Below, one piece after another: positions 18,625-28,339 of a stretch of 64,000 bases of DNA. The DNA lies in the NCBI RefSeq assembly GCF_002368095.1, contig NZ_AP018227.1, positions 782,001-846,000 on the forward strand, written 5' to 3'. The stretch's first letter is position 1. Each line of letters starts with the position of its first letter. The translations under genes were made by a program, and so were the position numbers. This stretch comes from Calothrix parasitica NIES-267. Lineage in GTDB: Bacteria; Cyanobacteriota; Cyanobacteriia; Cyanobacteriales; Nostocaceae. The notes under the pieces are model-generated. The model worked only from the letters and a program-made list of their open reading frames with translations. It made no database searches and was not told where the DNA came from.

Positions 18625-19167
18625 TCAATCTTCAATTAATTCGACTCCATCTTTCCCGTCAGTTTCTTGTAAATAGACTTTAACAATTTCTTCTGCTGCG
18701 GTTGGTAGCTGTTTACCAGTAAAATCTGGGTGAATTGGAACTTGACGATGACCTCTATCTACTAATACAGCAAGACGAATAACTTCGGGTCTACCGTATT
18801 CGTTAACTGCGTTCAAAGCAGCACGAGCGGTTCTTCCTTTGAATATGACATCATCTACAAGTACAACTGTTTTCCCTGTCAAATCAAAGGGTATGCTGGT
18901 TTTTGCTGGAGTTCTTAAGCCAATTTGGTCGAGGTCATCGCGATAAAATGTAATGTCTAATGCACCTACGGCCACTTTGACGTTTTCTAATCCTTCAATC
19001 TGACTCGCTAATAAATCCGCTAATGGTACTCCTCTGGTGTATATACCGATAAGCACTAATTTCGATAAATCGCGAGTCCTTTCTACTATTTCAGAAGCAA
19101 GTCTTCTTAATGTACGACGAAGTTCTTCTGGTGAAAGTATCTCAACTACTTTGACGGACACACTCAT
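18625..19167 (-). CDS. pyrR: PyrR: pyr regulator / uracil phosphoribosyltransferase
   Basis: A 180-residue type I phosphoribosyltransferase. The PRPP loop [20 protein letters not shown] (about residues 101-120) is exactly the PyrR style, and [16 protein letters not shown] forms the flexible-loop side. In bacilli PyrR binds pyr mRNA leaders and also converts uracil plus PRPP to UMP. In cyanobacteria the regulatory role is less clear, since no pyr genes are adjacent here. The gene is monocistronic. Confidence 0.93.
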   Translation of the reverse strand: MSVSVKVVEILSPEELRRTLRRLASEIVERTRDLSKLVLIGIYTRGVPLADLLASQIEGLENVKVAVGALDITFYRDDLDQIGLRTPAKTSIPFDLTGKTVVLVDDVIFKGRTARAALNAVNEYGRPEVIRLAVLVDRGHRQVPIHPDFTGKQLPTAAEEIVKVYLQETDGKDGVELIED

Positions 19168-19435
19168 AAATTTATATCACTGAGTCATTAATTATACTAC
19201 TTTAGATAAGTTAAGTAGGGTTGGAACACGTGCGGATTTAAACTTTAAAGCTTTAAAGCTTAATCCTTTTTAATTCTCTGATAAATTGTAGAGAATTCCA
19301 AACCCAATTTTCGTATATTTACATAGCACTACTTAGTCAGATTAGGGCATCAATAAAGATTGAAGTCTATTACTATTAAACCTTTGACCTTTAACATGCA
19401 GACTTTTGACCTTCGGGTAGCGCTATATTTAATGT

Positions 19436-20407
19436 TTACTCTATTGTTGTCAAAAAGAGTAGGGATGTTGCTCCCCCCAGCCATAATAAAAAGGAATATC
19501 TAGTTAGTTTGAAAGATGTTTCAACAGATTTTGCGGTAATTGGATTAATCGGATCTCCAAGCAAAGGTTTTACTTTTGCGACTCCACGGTACCAATTAGT
19601 TCCTCCCATCTGTACGTCTAAAATTGCAGCATAAGCACATTCACTCCAGCCAGAATTAGGACTCAAATCTTTGGGAGCATCTCGCTGACAAATATTTATG
19701 ACCTGTAGGGGTTTACGAGATAGCAAAGCTAGAGTTATAACTGTTAGCCTACATGGAAACCAAGTTAAACAATCTTCTAAACGTGCGCTAAACCATCCTA
19801 AGTGAATATAGTTAATATCGCGATAGCCAATCATTGAATCAAGAGTACTGCTAGCTTTGTATGCTAAAGCAAATGAACAAGGTCCAATAGTTGGGATAAA
19901 AGCACCAATAATTGCATAAAAAAGAGGAGCCATTACGCCATCGGTAGCGTTTTCTGTTACTGTTTCTAAAACTGCTCTAAAAATTTCTTCTGAACTTAGA
20001 TGTTGTGTATCTCGACCGACAAAATTACTCAGAAGAGAACGAGCTTCACTAATATTTCCTGCTTGTAAAGGTTTTAAAACTGTTTCGGCTGCTGTTCTCA
20101 AACTTTTGAAAGCAAAACAACTAGCTAATAAAATACTTTCTACCAGAATTCCCAGTATTGGATTTAGCTGGGAAACACATCGGACTATTAACCAACCAAA
20201 GAGACCACTACCTATTATTAAAATTAAAGCTATTACTATTCCGGCTAAACGTTGTGTTAGGGAATGATGACAATAGTTAAGAGCTAATTTAGTGAAACGA
20301 GAAATGAACCAACCCATCACTTGAACCGGATGAAGCCAGTTCCACGGGTCACCGATAAAGTAATCTAAACTAGCAGCAATGATTAAGACCACAGAAGAAG
20401 AAGTCAC
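19436..20407 (-). CDS. cbiB: Adenosylcobinamide-phosphate synthase CbiB/CobD
   Basis: A 323-residue integral membrane protein. The N-terminus AASLDYFIGDPWNWLHPVQV and the centre GRDTQHLSSEEIFRAVLET, followed by NATDGVMAPLFYAIIG and ASSTLDSMIGY, are diagnostic for CbiB. It joins aminopropanol (phosphate) to adenosylcobyric acid in late cobalamin synthesis. Several hydrophobic helices are visible (5-15, 50-75, 80-100, 305-320). The start is a GTG. No other cobalamin gene is in the window. Confidence 0.93.
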   Translation of the reverse strand: MTSSSVVLIIAASLDYFIGDPWNWLHPVQVMGWFISRFTKLALNYCHHSLTQRLAGIVIALILIIGSGLFGWLIVRCVSQLNPILGILVESILLASCFAFKSLRTAAETVLKPLQAGNISEARSLLSNFVGRDTQHLSSEEIFRAVLETVTENATDGVMAPLFYAIIGAFIPTIGPCSFALAYKASSTLDSMIGYRDINYIHLGWFSARLEDCLTWFPCRLTVITLALLSRKPLQVINICQRDAPKDLSPNSGWSECAYAAILDVQMGGTNWYRGVAKVKPLLGDPINPITAKSVETSFKLTRYSFLLWLGGATSLLFLTTIE

Positions 20408-20539
20408 CCGATTTTTGATTTTGCGGAAACTTGAGGGGGAGATATTCTTCTCCGAATTCTCAAAGTTTTCAAGGCAGATTTTTTGAACTTCTGGATTAAT
20501 TTAGAATAATCTTCATTAATCTTGATTAATAATTAATCA

Positions 20540-20983
20540 TTAAACAACAAAACTTGCTTCTTCTCCAAGAGAAGCTTGCCAGCTGCGAGCATCGTAATAA
20601 AGGTCTGCCAAAGTAATGCTGTATAATGCTTGTTTGAGCTTTTGAGAGAGTCGATGCCAAAGACTAAAAGTTACCCAATCTTCGGCTAATTGCTCTTTAG
20701 CTCTATGGTGAGCTAGAGGTTCAATTGTTTCGCCAACAGCTTCTAAAATTTCTCCTAAAGATATTTTCACGGGTTCTCTTGCTAATTGGTATCCACCATC
20801 TTTACCCCGAATTGATTTTACCAATCCAGCACGACGCATTTCTATTAGTAGTTTTTCTAGATAGGGAGCGGGTATATTTTGACGGCTTGCAATAACTTTA
20901 GTTGAACAAGGAGCGCTTTTTTGCTGCAAGCTCAAATCTAGTAACGCTTTTACACTATAGTGTCCTTTGGTGGTAAGTTTCAT
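20540..20983 (-). CDS. Rrf2-family transcriptional regulator
   Basis: A 147-residue winged-helix regulator. The family start MKLTTKGHYSVKALLDLSLQ fixes the ATG at 20983, although the frame is open for 21 more codons upstream. The DNA-binding helix is IPAPYLEKLLIEMRRAGLVK and the wing is IRGKDGGYQLAREP. The three cysteines that bind Fe-S in IscR are missing (the only Cys is near residue 25), so an iron-sulfur sensor role is unlikely. It is divergent from the cyAbrB gene. Confidence 0.88.
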   Translation of the reverse strand: MKLTTKGHYSVKALLDLSLQQKSAPCSTKVIASRQNIPAPYLEKLLIEMRRAGLVKSIRGKDGGYQLAREPVKISLGEILEAVGETIEPLAHHRAKEQLAEDWVTFSLWHRLSQKLKQALYSITLADLYYDARSWQASLGEEASFVV

Positions 20984-21422
20984 TCGTATTGAGCTTCTTG
21001 ATATGTTATAACGGCTTGTGAAATGTCTACGTTTTATGCTTATCAAATTACTCGTACTTTTTCTTTATACCAGCCATACTTTATCGTACAAGTTAAATTA
21101 TTTTTCAATCTTCTATAGTTTAGCAGTATAAAGCCTTAAGACTCCCTGTATTCGTAAGAGCGAACACTCTCTATAATTAGCGTGAAAATTTCTTCTCTAG
21201 TTATCGAACCTATATATGATTGTTTGCTTCATTTATTTTGCTCCCATTTATTTAGGTCAGTAGTCAATATATTTCCAAAAATAAGAGCAAGAAGTGTTAA
21301 TTTTATATTGTTGTCTTAAAAAAAAAATTAAAATTAATCATCAGGAGTGTTCTTAATACCTCAATGTCAGTTAAAATGAAATCGATTCCACCACACCCAT
21401 CGTTAGTTTTTGATTTAAGTTG
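20984..21422. other. Divergent promoter region between the Rrf2 and cyAbrB genes
   Basis: A 439-base AT-rich region that must carry promoters for both flanking regulators. I saw no clear operator palindrome. Confidence 0.4.
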
Positions 21423-21836
21423 ATGGCTAAACAGAAAAAAATTGAACCTCTAGTCGGCGAAGATTTACTCAAGAAAGTTAAAGAGCTAGAAAGCGAAAGC
21501 AAGGAAGATAAAGCCAAACAATGCGGCTACTATACCGTTACGAAAAATGGCATAGAGCGCGTTAATATGATGAAATTCTTGAATGCCCTAATTGATGCTG
21601 AGGGTATTCAGTTAGATAGCTCTTCTGGTGCTAACGGGCGTGGAGGACGCAGTGCTAGCTATAGAATTAGCGTCCAATCTAATGGCAACTTATTGATTGG
21701 TTCGGCCTATACAAAACAGATGGGACTTGAACCAGGAGATGAGTTTGTGATTACTTTAGGTAAAAAGCACATTCGTCTAAAACAGATAGATCCAGAAGAT
21801 TTAGAAGACGTAGAAGAAGAGGAAGAAGAAGATTAA
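21423..21836 (+). CDS. cyAbrB-type transcriptional regulator (CalA/cyAbrB1-like)
   Basis: A 137-residue protein of the cyanobacteria-specific AbrB family. An N-terminal part (LVGEDLLKKVKELESESKED, KQCGYYTVTKNG) is followed by a C-terminal AbrB DNA-binding segment (SYRISVQSNGNLLIGSAYTK, LEPGDEFVITLGKKHIRLKQ). It ends in an acidic tail (LEDVEEEEEED). RGGRSASYRISV points to the cyAbrB1/CalA subgroup rather than cyAbrB2. In this family the C-terminal AbrB-like domain binds DNA, and members act as global regulators of nitrogen/carbon balance and cell differentiation. The start is the ATG at 21423, just after a TTG. Confidence 0.88.
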   Translation: MAKQKKIEPLVGEDLLKKVKELESESKEDKAKQCGYYTVTKNGIERVNMMKFLNALIDAEGIQLDSSSGANGRGGRSASYRISVQSNGNLLIGSAYTKQMGLEPGDEFVITLGKKHIRLKQIDPEDLEDVEEEEEED

Positions 21837-21910
21837 GGTAAGCAATTAGTTGCTCAATAATCATGGCCAAGCGTGAATGTTGATTATTAGATGCAAATGT
21901 TGACATCACT

Positions 21911-21943
21911 TGCCAAAAAAATGGCCTCCTCAACTGAGGAGAC
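21911..21943 (-). terminator. Minus-strand intrinsic terminator facing cyAbrB
   Basis: On the minus strand the stem is GGTCTCCTC AGTT GAGGAGGCC, nine pairs including one G-U, followed by ATTTTTTT. On the plus strand the same stem has a C-A mismatch and no T-tract, so the signal is directional. There is no minus-strand protein gene to its right to account for it. Confidence 0.7.
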
Positions 21944-22170
21944 CTCTAATACGCGCAGGTGTTTGTTGGCTCTATCCATATCTTTTTACGACTTTACCGA
22001 TTTTTATCTTGAAGTCTTTATCTGACGACAGCATAATCATTCTATGAAGGTAGAAACTAACTAAGAAGTTTTGGTTTTATTCTGGTTGGAAAACTGTCGT
22101 CTTCGTGATAAATTCCCCAGAGCTAAAAAAAACTGTGAAAACTTATGGCTCTGACGGGGATAATTTTGCA
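21911..22170 (-). ncRNA. Candidate structured non-coding RNA ending in a minus-strand terminator
   Basis: Read on the minus strand, the region contains AAATT...CCCC...AGAGC pairing with GCTCT..GGGG..AATTT (22110-22166). It then has GACGACAG / CTGTCGTC (22094-22101 with 22024-22031) and finally an intrinsic terminator (21911-21943). No ORF is present. The 5' end is unknown. Confidence 0.35.
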
Positions 22171-22285
22171 CAAGCAAGTATATACAATTTTGACCTTTAA
22201 ATCTATTTAGGTTTAATGCTTAAAAATAGTCCATATTTTCGATAAACGATAATTTGGATATGTTTGCTTCAAATAGCCAGTGTAG

Positions 22286-22432
22286 TTGATATATGCATGT
22301 ATAGCAGCATATCAATTCATTGTTTCGTCAATTAACAATGAAAATACTGTTGCGATACGATGTCAATTATTATACTTCAGCTATTGATTGTAGCTGCCTC
22401 TTCATTTTGTAATGATTGTAGGCAGCTTTTTT
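22286..22432 (+). ncRNA. Candidate small RNA with two hairpins and a terminator
   Basis: Three stems follow each other: TTGATAT...ATATCAA (22286-22315), TTCATTGT...ACAATGAA (22316-22342, a perfect 8-bp stem), and AGCTGCCT...AGGCAGCT (22392-22427). The last is followed by a run of six T. No ORF is present. The true start is unknown and may lie further left. Confidence 0.35.
22392..22432 (+). terminator. Plus-strand intrinsic terminator in the gene-free region
   Basis: A perfect 8-bp stem AGCTGCCT/AGGCAGCT with a 20-base loop is followed by TTTTTT. It is 555 bases after the cyAbrB stop, so it either ends a long cyAbrB 3' UTR or a separate small RNA. Confidence 0.65.
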
Positions 22433-23704
22433 CATGATTGAAATTTGTTAGGATTAGTAATCAAGCTCCTAGGAATTATCTAAACTAAATTAGAAATATT
22501 TGAACTAAAAATAAATTCCTGCGAACTGTAGAATATTTGCCAAAACCTTTAACAAATTTAATAAAAATAATAAGTAGATTAAATTCCCACAATATTTCTT
22601 AGCAAACTAGATTCTGTCGGTTCCTAGAGATGTTGAGTGCTTAATAACAATCGATAAAATAATAATCATCTAACTGCTATTTTTATCAGTGTCTACATTC
22701 TTCTATTCCCTTTTTTCTGCTGCTTAAATAATATATTAGGTACTCAGGAACCGGAAATGATTAATTAATAATATAGATATGGTTTAAAATTGGAGAAAAA
22801 TTTAAAAGTATGTTAATAAATCATTCAATGTAATAATCGTTTTTTATAAACTTTACTTAAGTGATTTACATTTACTTCTCTTTGTATTTTTTTATATTTA
22901 TTAAATAATACTATAAGCTAGGCATATCTAAAAATTTTCGATAGAGTAGAAAATTTTTATCTTTATTTATCTGTACTGTTTTGTAAAAGCAGAAAGGAAA
23001 GTATTAATCGTCTAACCTTTATCTGTAGTTTACATAATCGCCACTTTTAGAAAAAACCCTTTCTATAACTAGATTAGAGTGTGGGAACTTGCACTACTGT
23101 ACGCAGAACTGGCTGATTGCAAATCAGCTGTGTATCTAGCTCATTGCTAAATGTGAAATCATGTTTTTAGTGAAATAAACTGGATTTATTCGAGCTTGTT
23201 GAGAATGGTAGAAGTTGTCAGTTCAGTAGAATACTTATGGGTAATTTACATAATTTGTCTGATAGCTTTACAAAGCTTTGGTAAAAAAAATTGTAATTAC
23301 TCAGAATTTTTGTGGAGGAGGTGCTTAAATAGTAAACAGTAGATAAGGGCACGATTGCGAAAAGCAATAAAAACGCAATTTCGGGCTTGTTAATACAATG
23401 CGGTAGGCAGTCTTCAAATATCACGCTTAGCAAGGTCACAGATATGTAATATTCCACACATTAAACCAGGTTAAAATCAAACTAATCGACAATTGATTGC
23501 TTAAAAATTAGTGGGTCGGTTAACTCAGAGTTATTTAAATATAGCTATACTCGTGTTGCAGTCATAAAAATGTTCGTTACCCAAAGAGCGTTTATATGTA
23601 TCGCGCATTGCTTATTTTTAACCGTGTTTCGGTTGTATAAGCACAAATTTATCAGTTATACCAATTGTTATACAGCGAGTAAATAGAATAAGCGGACGAG
23701 GTAG

Positions 23705-24082
23705 ATGAACACACACACCTTTGATAATCATTACGTTACTTGCCCCATTTGCCAAAAAAATGCTACGGCAAAAGCTTTGAAAACTTGTACGGGATTATAT
23801 AATTGTCCGTACTGTCAGGAAAGGCTAGTAGTATGTCGTAGCGGTAATTACGTGCGCGACCCATTCCCTTTAAAACAAATTACTCTTTCATCTGTACTGC
23901 GTCGTCAGAGCCGACCTTTAGCTCGAATTTTACGAGATTTTGTATTTTTTAAACATCCTTTGGTAGCTCTTATTTTAGGAAGTGCTATTTTCTTCGGTAT
24001 GTTAACCGTGACCCAGACAAACACTGTTGAGCCAGATGCTCAAAAGCCTCTCGATAATATAGAGAATATAGATAAAAAATAG
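23705..24082 (+). CDS. Zinc-ribbon membrane protein of unknown function
   Basis: A 125-residue protein. The first 45 residues form a zinc ribbon (CPIC at 13-16, CPYC at 34-37). A basic stretch follows (residues 65-77, RRQSRPLARILRD), then a single membrane helix at about 83-102 (HPLVALILGSAIFFGMLTV). The tail is short and acidic. I do not recognise a named family. The layout suggests a membrane-anchored protein with the ribbon inside the cell. It stands alone, with a GGACGAGGTAG ribosome-binding region. Confidence 0.65.
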   Translation: MNTHTFDNHYVTCPICQKNATAKALKTCTGLYNCPYCQERLVVCRSGNYVRDPFPLKQITLSSVLRRQSRPLARILRDFVFFKHPLVALILGSAIFFGMLTVTQTNTVEPDAQKPLDNIENIDKK

Positions 24083-24770
24083 GAGTACAGAAGAAAAATA
24101 AACTATATTTTTCACAATTTTTCACAAATGTATATTGGTGAAGATATTGTATTTTTGTTAAGCCAAAAGGGGGACTCGGAATTGAAGAATGTCCCCTTTG
24201 ATTATGGCTACTAGTTCATTTCATTAATTTTGACAGTTTTGTTTTCTACGGACGTAATGTAGAGACGTTATAAATAACGTCTCCCGACATTTCCAAAGAA
24301 AACGCGACCATAGCCGAATTAATGAAACAGACCACTACTAGTCCTTTTCATTAGTTTTGACGGGTATAAAATTTTTAGTTGTAACATCTTCACCTTATTA
24401 TGCTGCATATTTGGCGAAGACCGCGCAACTACAAAGCCATCAGAATTATTGAAATGCACTACTACCTTGTTTATCTAAATTTATTTGTATATAAAATTTA
24501 CCTGCCTTTATGAACTAAAATGTCTGGTGTTGCTGTTCGTCGAACGTGATGTCAGCCATATAAAAATATGGCTAGTACACTACGGCTTAAATAAAGCAAC
24601 CATTAAAAATGGCTGAAAAGCCCCAGATATCAAACTTTTTGTCTTGGAAATTTGCTCTTGGGGGAAACCCCCAAGACCGCAATTTCCGCTACTTCTTACT
24701 TTTTACTTCTTACTTCCGCGAAGCGGTACTAGCGCCAAGCTAAACTAACAGCAACGCCTAATTTTGTGAG
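24083..24770. other. Intergenic region with hairpins and a duplicated segment
   Basis: A stem AAAGGGG(G)AC / GTCCCCTTT lies at 24166-24199, a plausible terminator for the zinc-ribbon gene although no T-run follows. A near-duplicate of about 25 bases (TCATTTCATTAATTTTGACAG at about 24217 and a variant at about 24345) flanks a palindromic element at 24259-24299. A CTTGGGGG AAA CCCCCAAG hairpin lies at 24657-24675. No gene is visible. Confidence 0.5.
24259..24299. repeat. Dispersed palindrome GTAGAGACGT...ACGTCTCCCGAC, copy 1
   Basis: GAGACGTTAT AA ATAACGTCTC is a 10-bp perfect stem, followed by CCGACATTTCCAAAGAAAA. A second copy with different stem bases but the same flanks lies at 55613-55659. 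Confidence 0.7.
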
Positions 24771-26387
24771 TTAAGGAGCAGTCTTTTTCGTAACTAAAGT
24801 CCAATTACCTTGCTTGTCTATTACTTGTACTGAATCTGCTGGAAAATCCTTCAGAGCATTTTCGTCAAGTAAGAAGTATGGTTGTTTCTCATGCTGCCAA
24901 TTATATTTCAGGTAATCTGGTGAGGCAGGTTTTATGGTACCTTCGCTATAAAATTCTAGTGAGGGTCGGTTGATGGCTGAAGAAATGTAAACTGTCTTTA
25001 CTGGTGGATTGGCTCTGTTTACCATCTGCACAACTGGTTTAACAGGATAATCTTCATTGAGTTCCCATACCCAGTAATCAGATTTTACGAATAATAGTAA
25101 AGATACGTAGGTTCCCCATAAAAGCACTTTGAGGAATTGTCTGTCACCTCTTTGTGCCCTTAAAGCCGCTAAAGCCATTGTTACGCTTAGGGAGGCAAAT
25201 ATCAGCTGTAATTCCGGTGAGGGTGTACCGTTCCAGCTATAGTAAGTGCTAGCAACTGCCGAAATTAAAGCTAGGAAGCTTAACATTACTACCCAAAATC
25301 TCGGTAACGGGGTCAGCAAAGGTAAATTTTCTACCTGACCTAACTTTGCTCCAATCATCAAAGCAATCGAAGGGTAAATTGGGTACACATACCAAGGAAG
25401 CTTGGTTCCCATCACAGAAATAGCTATCAAGTAAACACCGAACCAAACCAGTACAAGTTTTGCCCAACTGAGATTGCGATTTTCCCAAGCGAAACGTAAA
25501 GAAGCTGGGACAAAAATCAACCAAGGCCAGTTGTACTTGAGGATTTCCAGTAAATAATACCAGGGTGGCCCGGAATGTCCTTCCACGGAATTCCAAATAC
25601 GGCTGAAGGATTGATTCATCATCCCCGTATTGACAAAATTCTGTCCGTAATGTAGCCATTGGGCACCGTACCAAAAGGCTACCGGAACAGTACCGATAAA
25701 GATTCCCATCCACATATACTTGCTCGTAAGCAATCGCGGCGTATCCCAAAATAGGTATATCATCGCCACAACACCCAACAATATGCCTAAAATGCTCTTG
25801 GTTAGACAAATCAGTGCAAAACCGATGCCTACCCCCAAGCAATAACGCAAATTACGACGCGATCGCAATACACAAAGCAGCATAATCGTGAAGAAGCAAA
25901 CCGCTGCACCGTCTAACATAGCCAGCCTTCCGTGGCGCACTACTGGCAACATTGTTAAGAAAACTAAAGCGCTGTAGATAGCACAAATGCGTTGATGGAA
26001 TATTTCTCTGCCGATACTATACAGAAAAGGTACTGAAATAGCTGTTAAAATTGCACCGGGTAAACGGGTAGTCCACTCGTTAACACCCCCTAATTTATAA
26101 GCCCAAGAAATCATCAAATGTATTAATGGCGGCTTATTATGATACGGCTCACCTCCAAGAGTTGGGAAAAGCCATCGCATCTCACCATTCGGAGCGCGTC
26201 CCAATTCGCGTGCAACTTGTGCAACAGTGCCTTCATCCCAGTCTCGCAGCGGTAAATCACCTAGATTAATCGTAAATATTATTACCGATGCTACCAGCAG
26301 TACCACTATCCAAATTCTATCTATCCGTTTGTCCATCCGACGATACTGTTTTTCAACACGATCCCAAATAAAGCTTTCTTTTTGCAT
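24771..26387 (-). CDS. GT39/ArnT-type membrane glycosyltransferase
   Basis: A 538-residue polytopic membrane protein. After the first helix (about 27-43) comes LPLRDWDEGTVAQVARELGR, the acidic loop typical of dolichyl- or undecaprenyl-phosphate-sugar transferases (GT39/GT83; PMT and ArnT families). It is followed by GGEPYHNKPPLIHLMISWAY, also characteristic. About ten further hydrophobic helices follow, and a C-terminal extracytoplasmic domain of about 100 residues closes the protein. It would move a sugar from a lipid carrier onto a lipid or protein at the outer face of the inner membrane. The substrate is unknown. It is monocistronic. Confidence 0.85.
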   Translation of the reverse strand: MQKESFIWDRVEKQYRRMDKRIDRIWIVVLLVASVIIFTINLGDLPLRDWDEGTVAQVARELGRAPNGEMRWLFPTLGGEPYHNKPPLIHLMISWAYKLGGVNEWTTRLPGAILTAISVPFLYSIGREIFHQRICAIYSALVFLTMLPVVRHGRLAMLDGAAVCFFTIMLLCVLRSRRNLRYCLGVGIGFALICLTKSILGILLGVVAMIYLFWDTPRLLTSKYMWMGIFIGTVPVAFWYGAQWLHYGQNFVNTGMMNQSFSRIWNSVEGHSGPPWYYLLEILKYNWPWLIFVPASLRFAWENRNLSWAKLVLVWFGVYLIAISVMGTKLPWYVYPIYPSIALMIGAKLGQVENLPLLTPLPRFWVVMLSFLALISAVASTYYSWNGTPSPELQLIFASLSVTMALAALRAQRGDRQFLKVLLWGTYVSLLLFVKSDYWVWELNEDYPVKPVVQMVNRANPPVKTVYISSAINRPSLEFYSEGTIKPASPDYLKYNWQHEKQPYFLLDENALKDFPADSVQVIDKQGNWTLVTKKTAP

Positions 26388-26654
26388 AAACTAGGACAAT
26401 CGTTTTAAATCGCTAATTAAATGATGGAGAAGCCCTGTTGTGAATCCCCAATAATAACATTTGATGAAACTGCCATATGATTCATTATCTCGTTAAATCT
26501 AATTTATTTATCTTTTTTTACTAAACTTTTTATTTTTTTTCAGGAAAAAGAATTGGAGTAATTTTCTAAAAATTTAAATCTTATTTAAGCGAAGAAAAAA
26601 TAATACCTTCATGTTGTCAAAATTAGTGATTAAATACTCGAAAAGGAGAATAAT

Positions 26655-28178
26655 ATGAATCTACCTTTCATTTTGGATATTGCTTTAGGTTTAGTATTTA
26701 CTTACTTGATTTTAAGTTTGCTAGCCTCCGAAATACAAGAATTAATTGCCACATTATTACAATGGAGGGCTGCCCATCTCAGGAAATCTATTGAGATTTT
26801 ACTTGCAGGTGGTACTCGTAATTCTGAAGAAGGCAAAATAATCCAATTAGTAAATAATATTTATAGTAATCCTTTAGTTAGTAATATCAATCAAGAAGCA
26901 AAAGGGTTTTTCGCTACTTTACCCAGAAAAGCTACTTGGGCTGTTTCTTCTTTAACTAGACCCCTAAAAATACCGCGTTCTGGAGCAACTAAGAACGACA
27001 CTATTTTCGGTAACGGCAAACATAGCGGTCCTTCCTACATTCCAGCCGATATTTATGCAACTACCTTGATGGAAACTTTGCAAATTCCTGATTTTTCTCA
27101 GAAACTTTCAGAATCAAGAGTAGAAAAATTTAAAAACGAAAGGCTTAATGAAATACAAAATATTTTATTTGCTTTAGAAGGACAAGTACAAGGAGATGAA
27201 AAGTTCGTTAATTTTCTGAGTTTGATGTATCAAGAATTTGCCGAAACGCAGGCTGATTTCGAGCAAATTCTGTGGAATTACAACCAGAAAAAAGCGGATT
27301 TGCATACTAGTATTAGTCGCATGGCAGAAAGTGTAGATAGATATATCCACGTTTTTGAAATAGATATGCCAGAAAGCGAATACACAGCCAAAGCATTGCG
27401 TAAATTGAAGTTTTCAAAGCAGGATACGTTTGCTTCCCAAGAAAGAGCAATTACATTAGGAGGATTGCAGCCAAACGTTACTGAAATAGTTCAGTTAATG
27501 AAGAAAGGAAGTAAAGTATATCAAGAATTTTCAGAAGCAATAAAAGATAAAGATAATCAAACCTATGAAAGTTTTGAGAAATTAACTAGTGTTTTACCGC
27601 AATCAATTACAGATAACTTGACTGTTTTAGCCCATCGTACCCGAACAAGAATTAACAAAACAGAATCCGGGATTAATGTATTAAAACAAGAAATGGAAAG
27701 CTCCTTTAATAGTTCAATGGCAAGAGCTAGTGGGGTTTACAAACGTAATTCTAAAGGAGTAGCTTTACTTATAGGCTTTATTATTGCTGTAATTGCAAAT
27801 GCCGATGCATTTCATATGATAAGCAGGCTTTCAACAGATTCAGCCTTAAGAAATACCATTGTAAGTAATGCTGGACAAATAGTAATTAGAAACCAAGAAA
27901 ATTTAAAATACGTAGATATTGCGACTCTTAAAAGTCAGACAGAAGAAGCATTATCAGATATCTCTTTACCTATTGGTTGGAGTCAAGTCAACGTCAAACA
28001 GCAAGTAGGAATAATACCATCAACCAATAGTAATAGTGGCTGGTTATCTTTTTTCAGATTTGCTCGTGCAATTCCCGGTTGGATTATCAGCGGAATAGCC
28101 ATAGCAATGGGTGCTCCTTTCTGGTTTGACTTAATTAGTAAAGTTTCTAAAGTGCGGAATACCGGGAATAAGCCTTAA
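26655..28178 (+). CDS. Large membrane-anchored protein of unknown function
   Basis: A 507-residue protein with an N-terminal membrane helix (residues 5-24, ILDIALGLVFTYLILSLLAS). A long soluble, mostly helical middle of about 340 residues follows. Two C-terminal hydrophobic segments are at about 370-386 (VALLIGFIIAVIANADA) and 466-488 (ARAIPGWIISGIAIAMGAPF, ending WFDLI). The N-terminal motif SEIQELIATLLQWRAAHLRK is one I associate with an uncharacterised cyanobacterial membrane family. No enzyme motif is seen. The ribosome-binding site AAAAGGAG is well placed before the ATG. It stands alone. Confidence 0.75.
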   Translation: MNLPFILDIALGLVFTYLILSLLASEIQELIATLLQWRAAHLRKSIEILLAGGTRNSEEGKIIQLVNNIYSNPLVSNINQEAKGFFATLPRKATWAVSSLTRPLKIPRSGATKNDTIFGNGKHSGPSYIPADIYATTLMETLQIPDFSQKLSESRVEKFKNERLNEIQNILFALEGQVQGDEKFVNFLSLMYQEFAETQADFEQILWNYNQKKADLHTSISRMAESVDRYIHVFEIDMPESEYTAKALRKLKFSKQDTFASQERAITLGGLQPNVTEIVQLMKKGSKVYQEFSEAIKDKDNQTYESFEKLTSVLPQSITDNLTVLAHRTRTRINKTESGINVLKQEMESSFNSSMARASGVYKRNSKGVALLIGFIIAVIANADAFHMISRLSTDSALRNTIVSNAGQIVIRNQENLKYVDIATLKSQTEEALSDISLPIGWSQVNVKQQVGIIPSTNSNSGWLSFFRFARAIPGWIISGIAIAMGAPFWFDLISKVSKVRNTGNKP

Positions 28179-28179
28179 T

Positions 28180-28325
28180 TTGATTTTGGATTTTGGATTT
28201 TGGATTTTGGATTTTGGATTAGGAGTTAGGAGTTAGGAGTTAGGAGTTATTAATAAACCAATTAGTAATTACTAATTACTAATTACTAATTACCAATTAC
28301 CAATTACCAATTACCAATTCTCAAT
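28180..28325. repeat. Composite heptamer repeat array
   Basis: GGATTTT x5, GGAGTTA x4, then TACTAAT and TACCAAT units follow each other in one block between two convergent genes. Several different heptamers are thus juxtaposed. Confidence 0.9.
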
Positions 28326-28339
28326 CCCCAATTACCAAT

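Larger units (their letters stand above)
21837..23704. other. 1.87-kb region without protein genes
   Basis: All six frames are short and AT-rich. The left third carries the ncRNA candidates and terminators described separately. From 22440 to 23700 I see only AT-rich sequence and a GCTGATT/AATCAGC palindrome near 23111-23127. The 79-codon minus-strand frame at 23218-23457 is not convincing. Confidence 0.6.

Noticed and set aside
23218-23457. A 79-codon minus-strand frame in the gene-free region
   Set aside because: AT-rich, no ribosome-binding site and no family pattern. It could be chance in such sequence.
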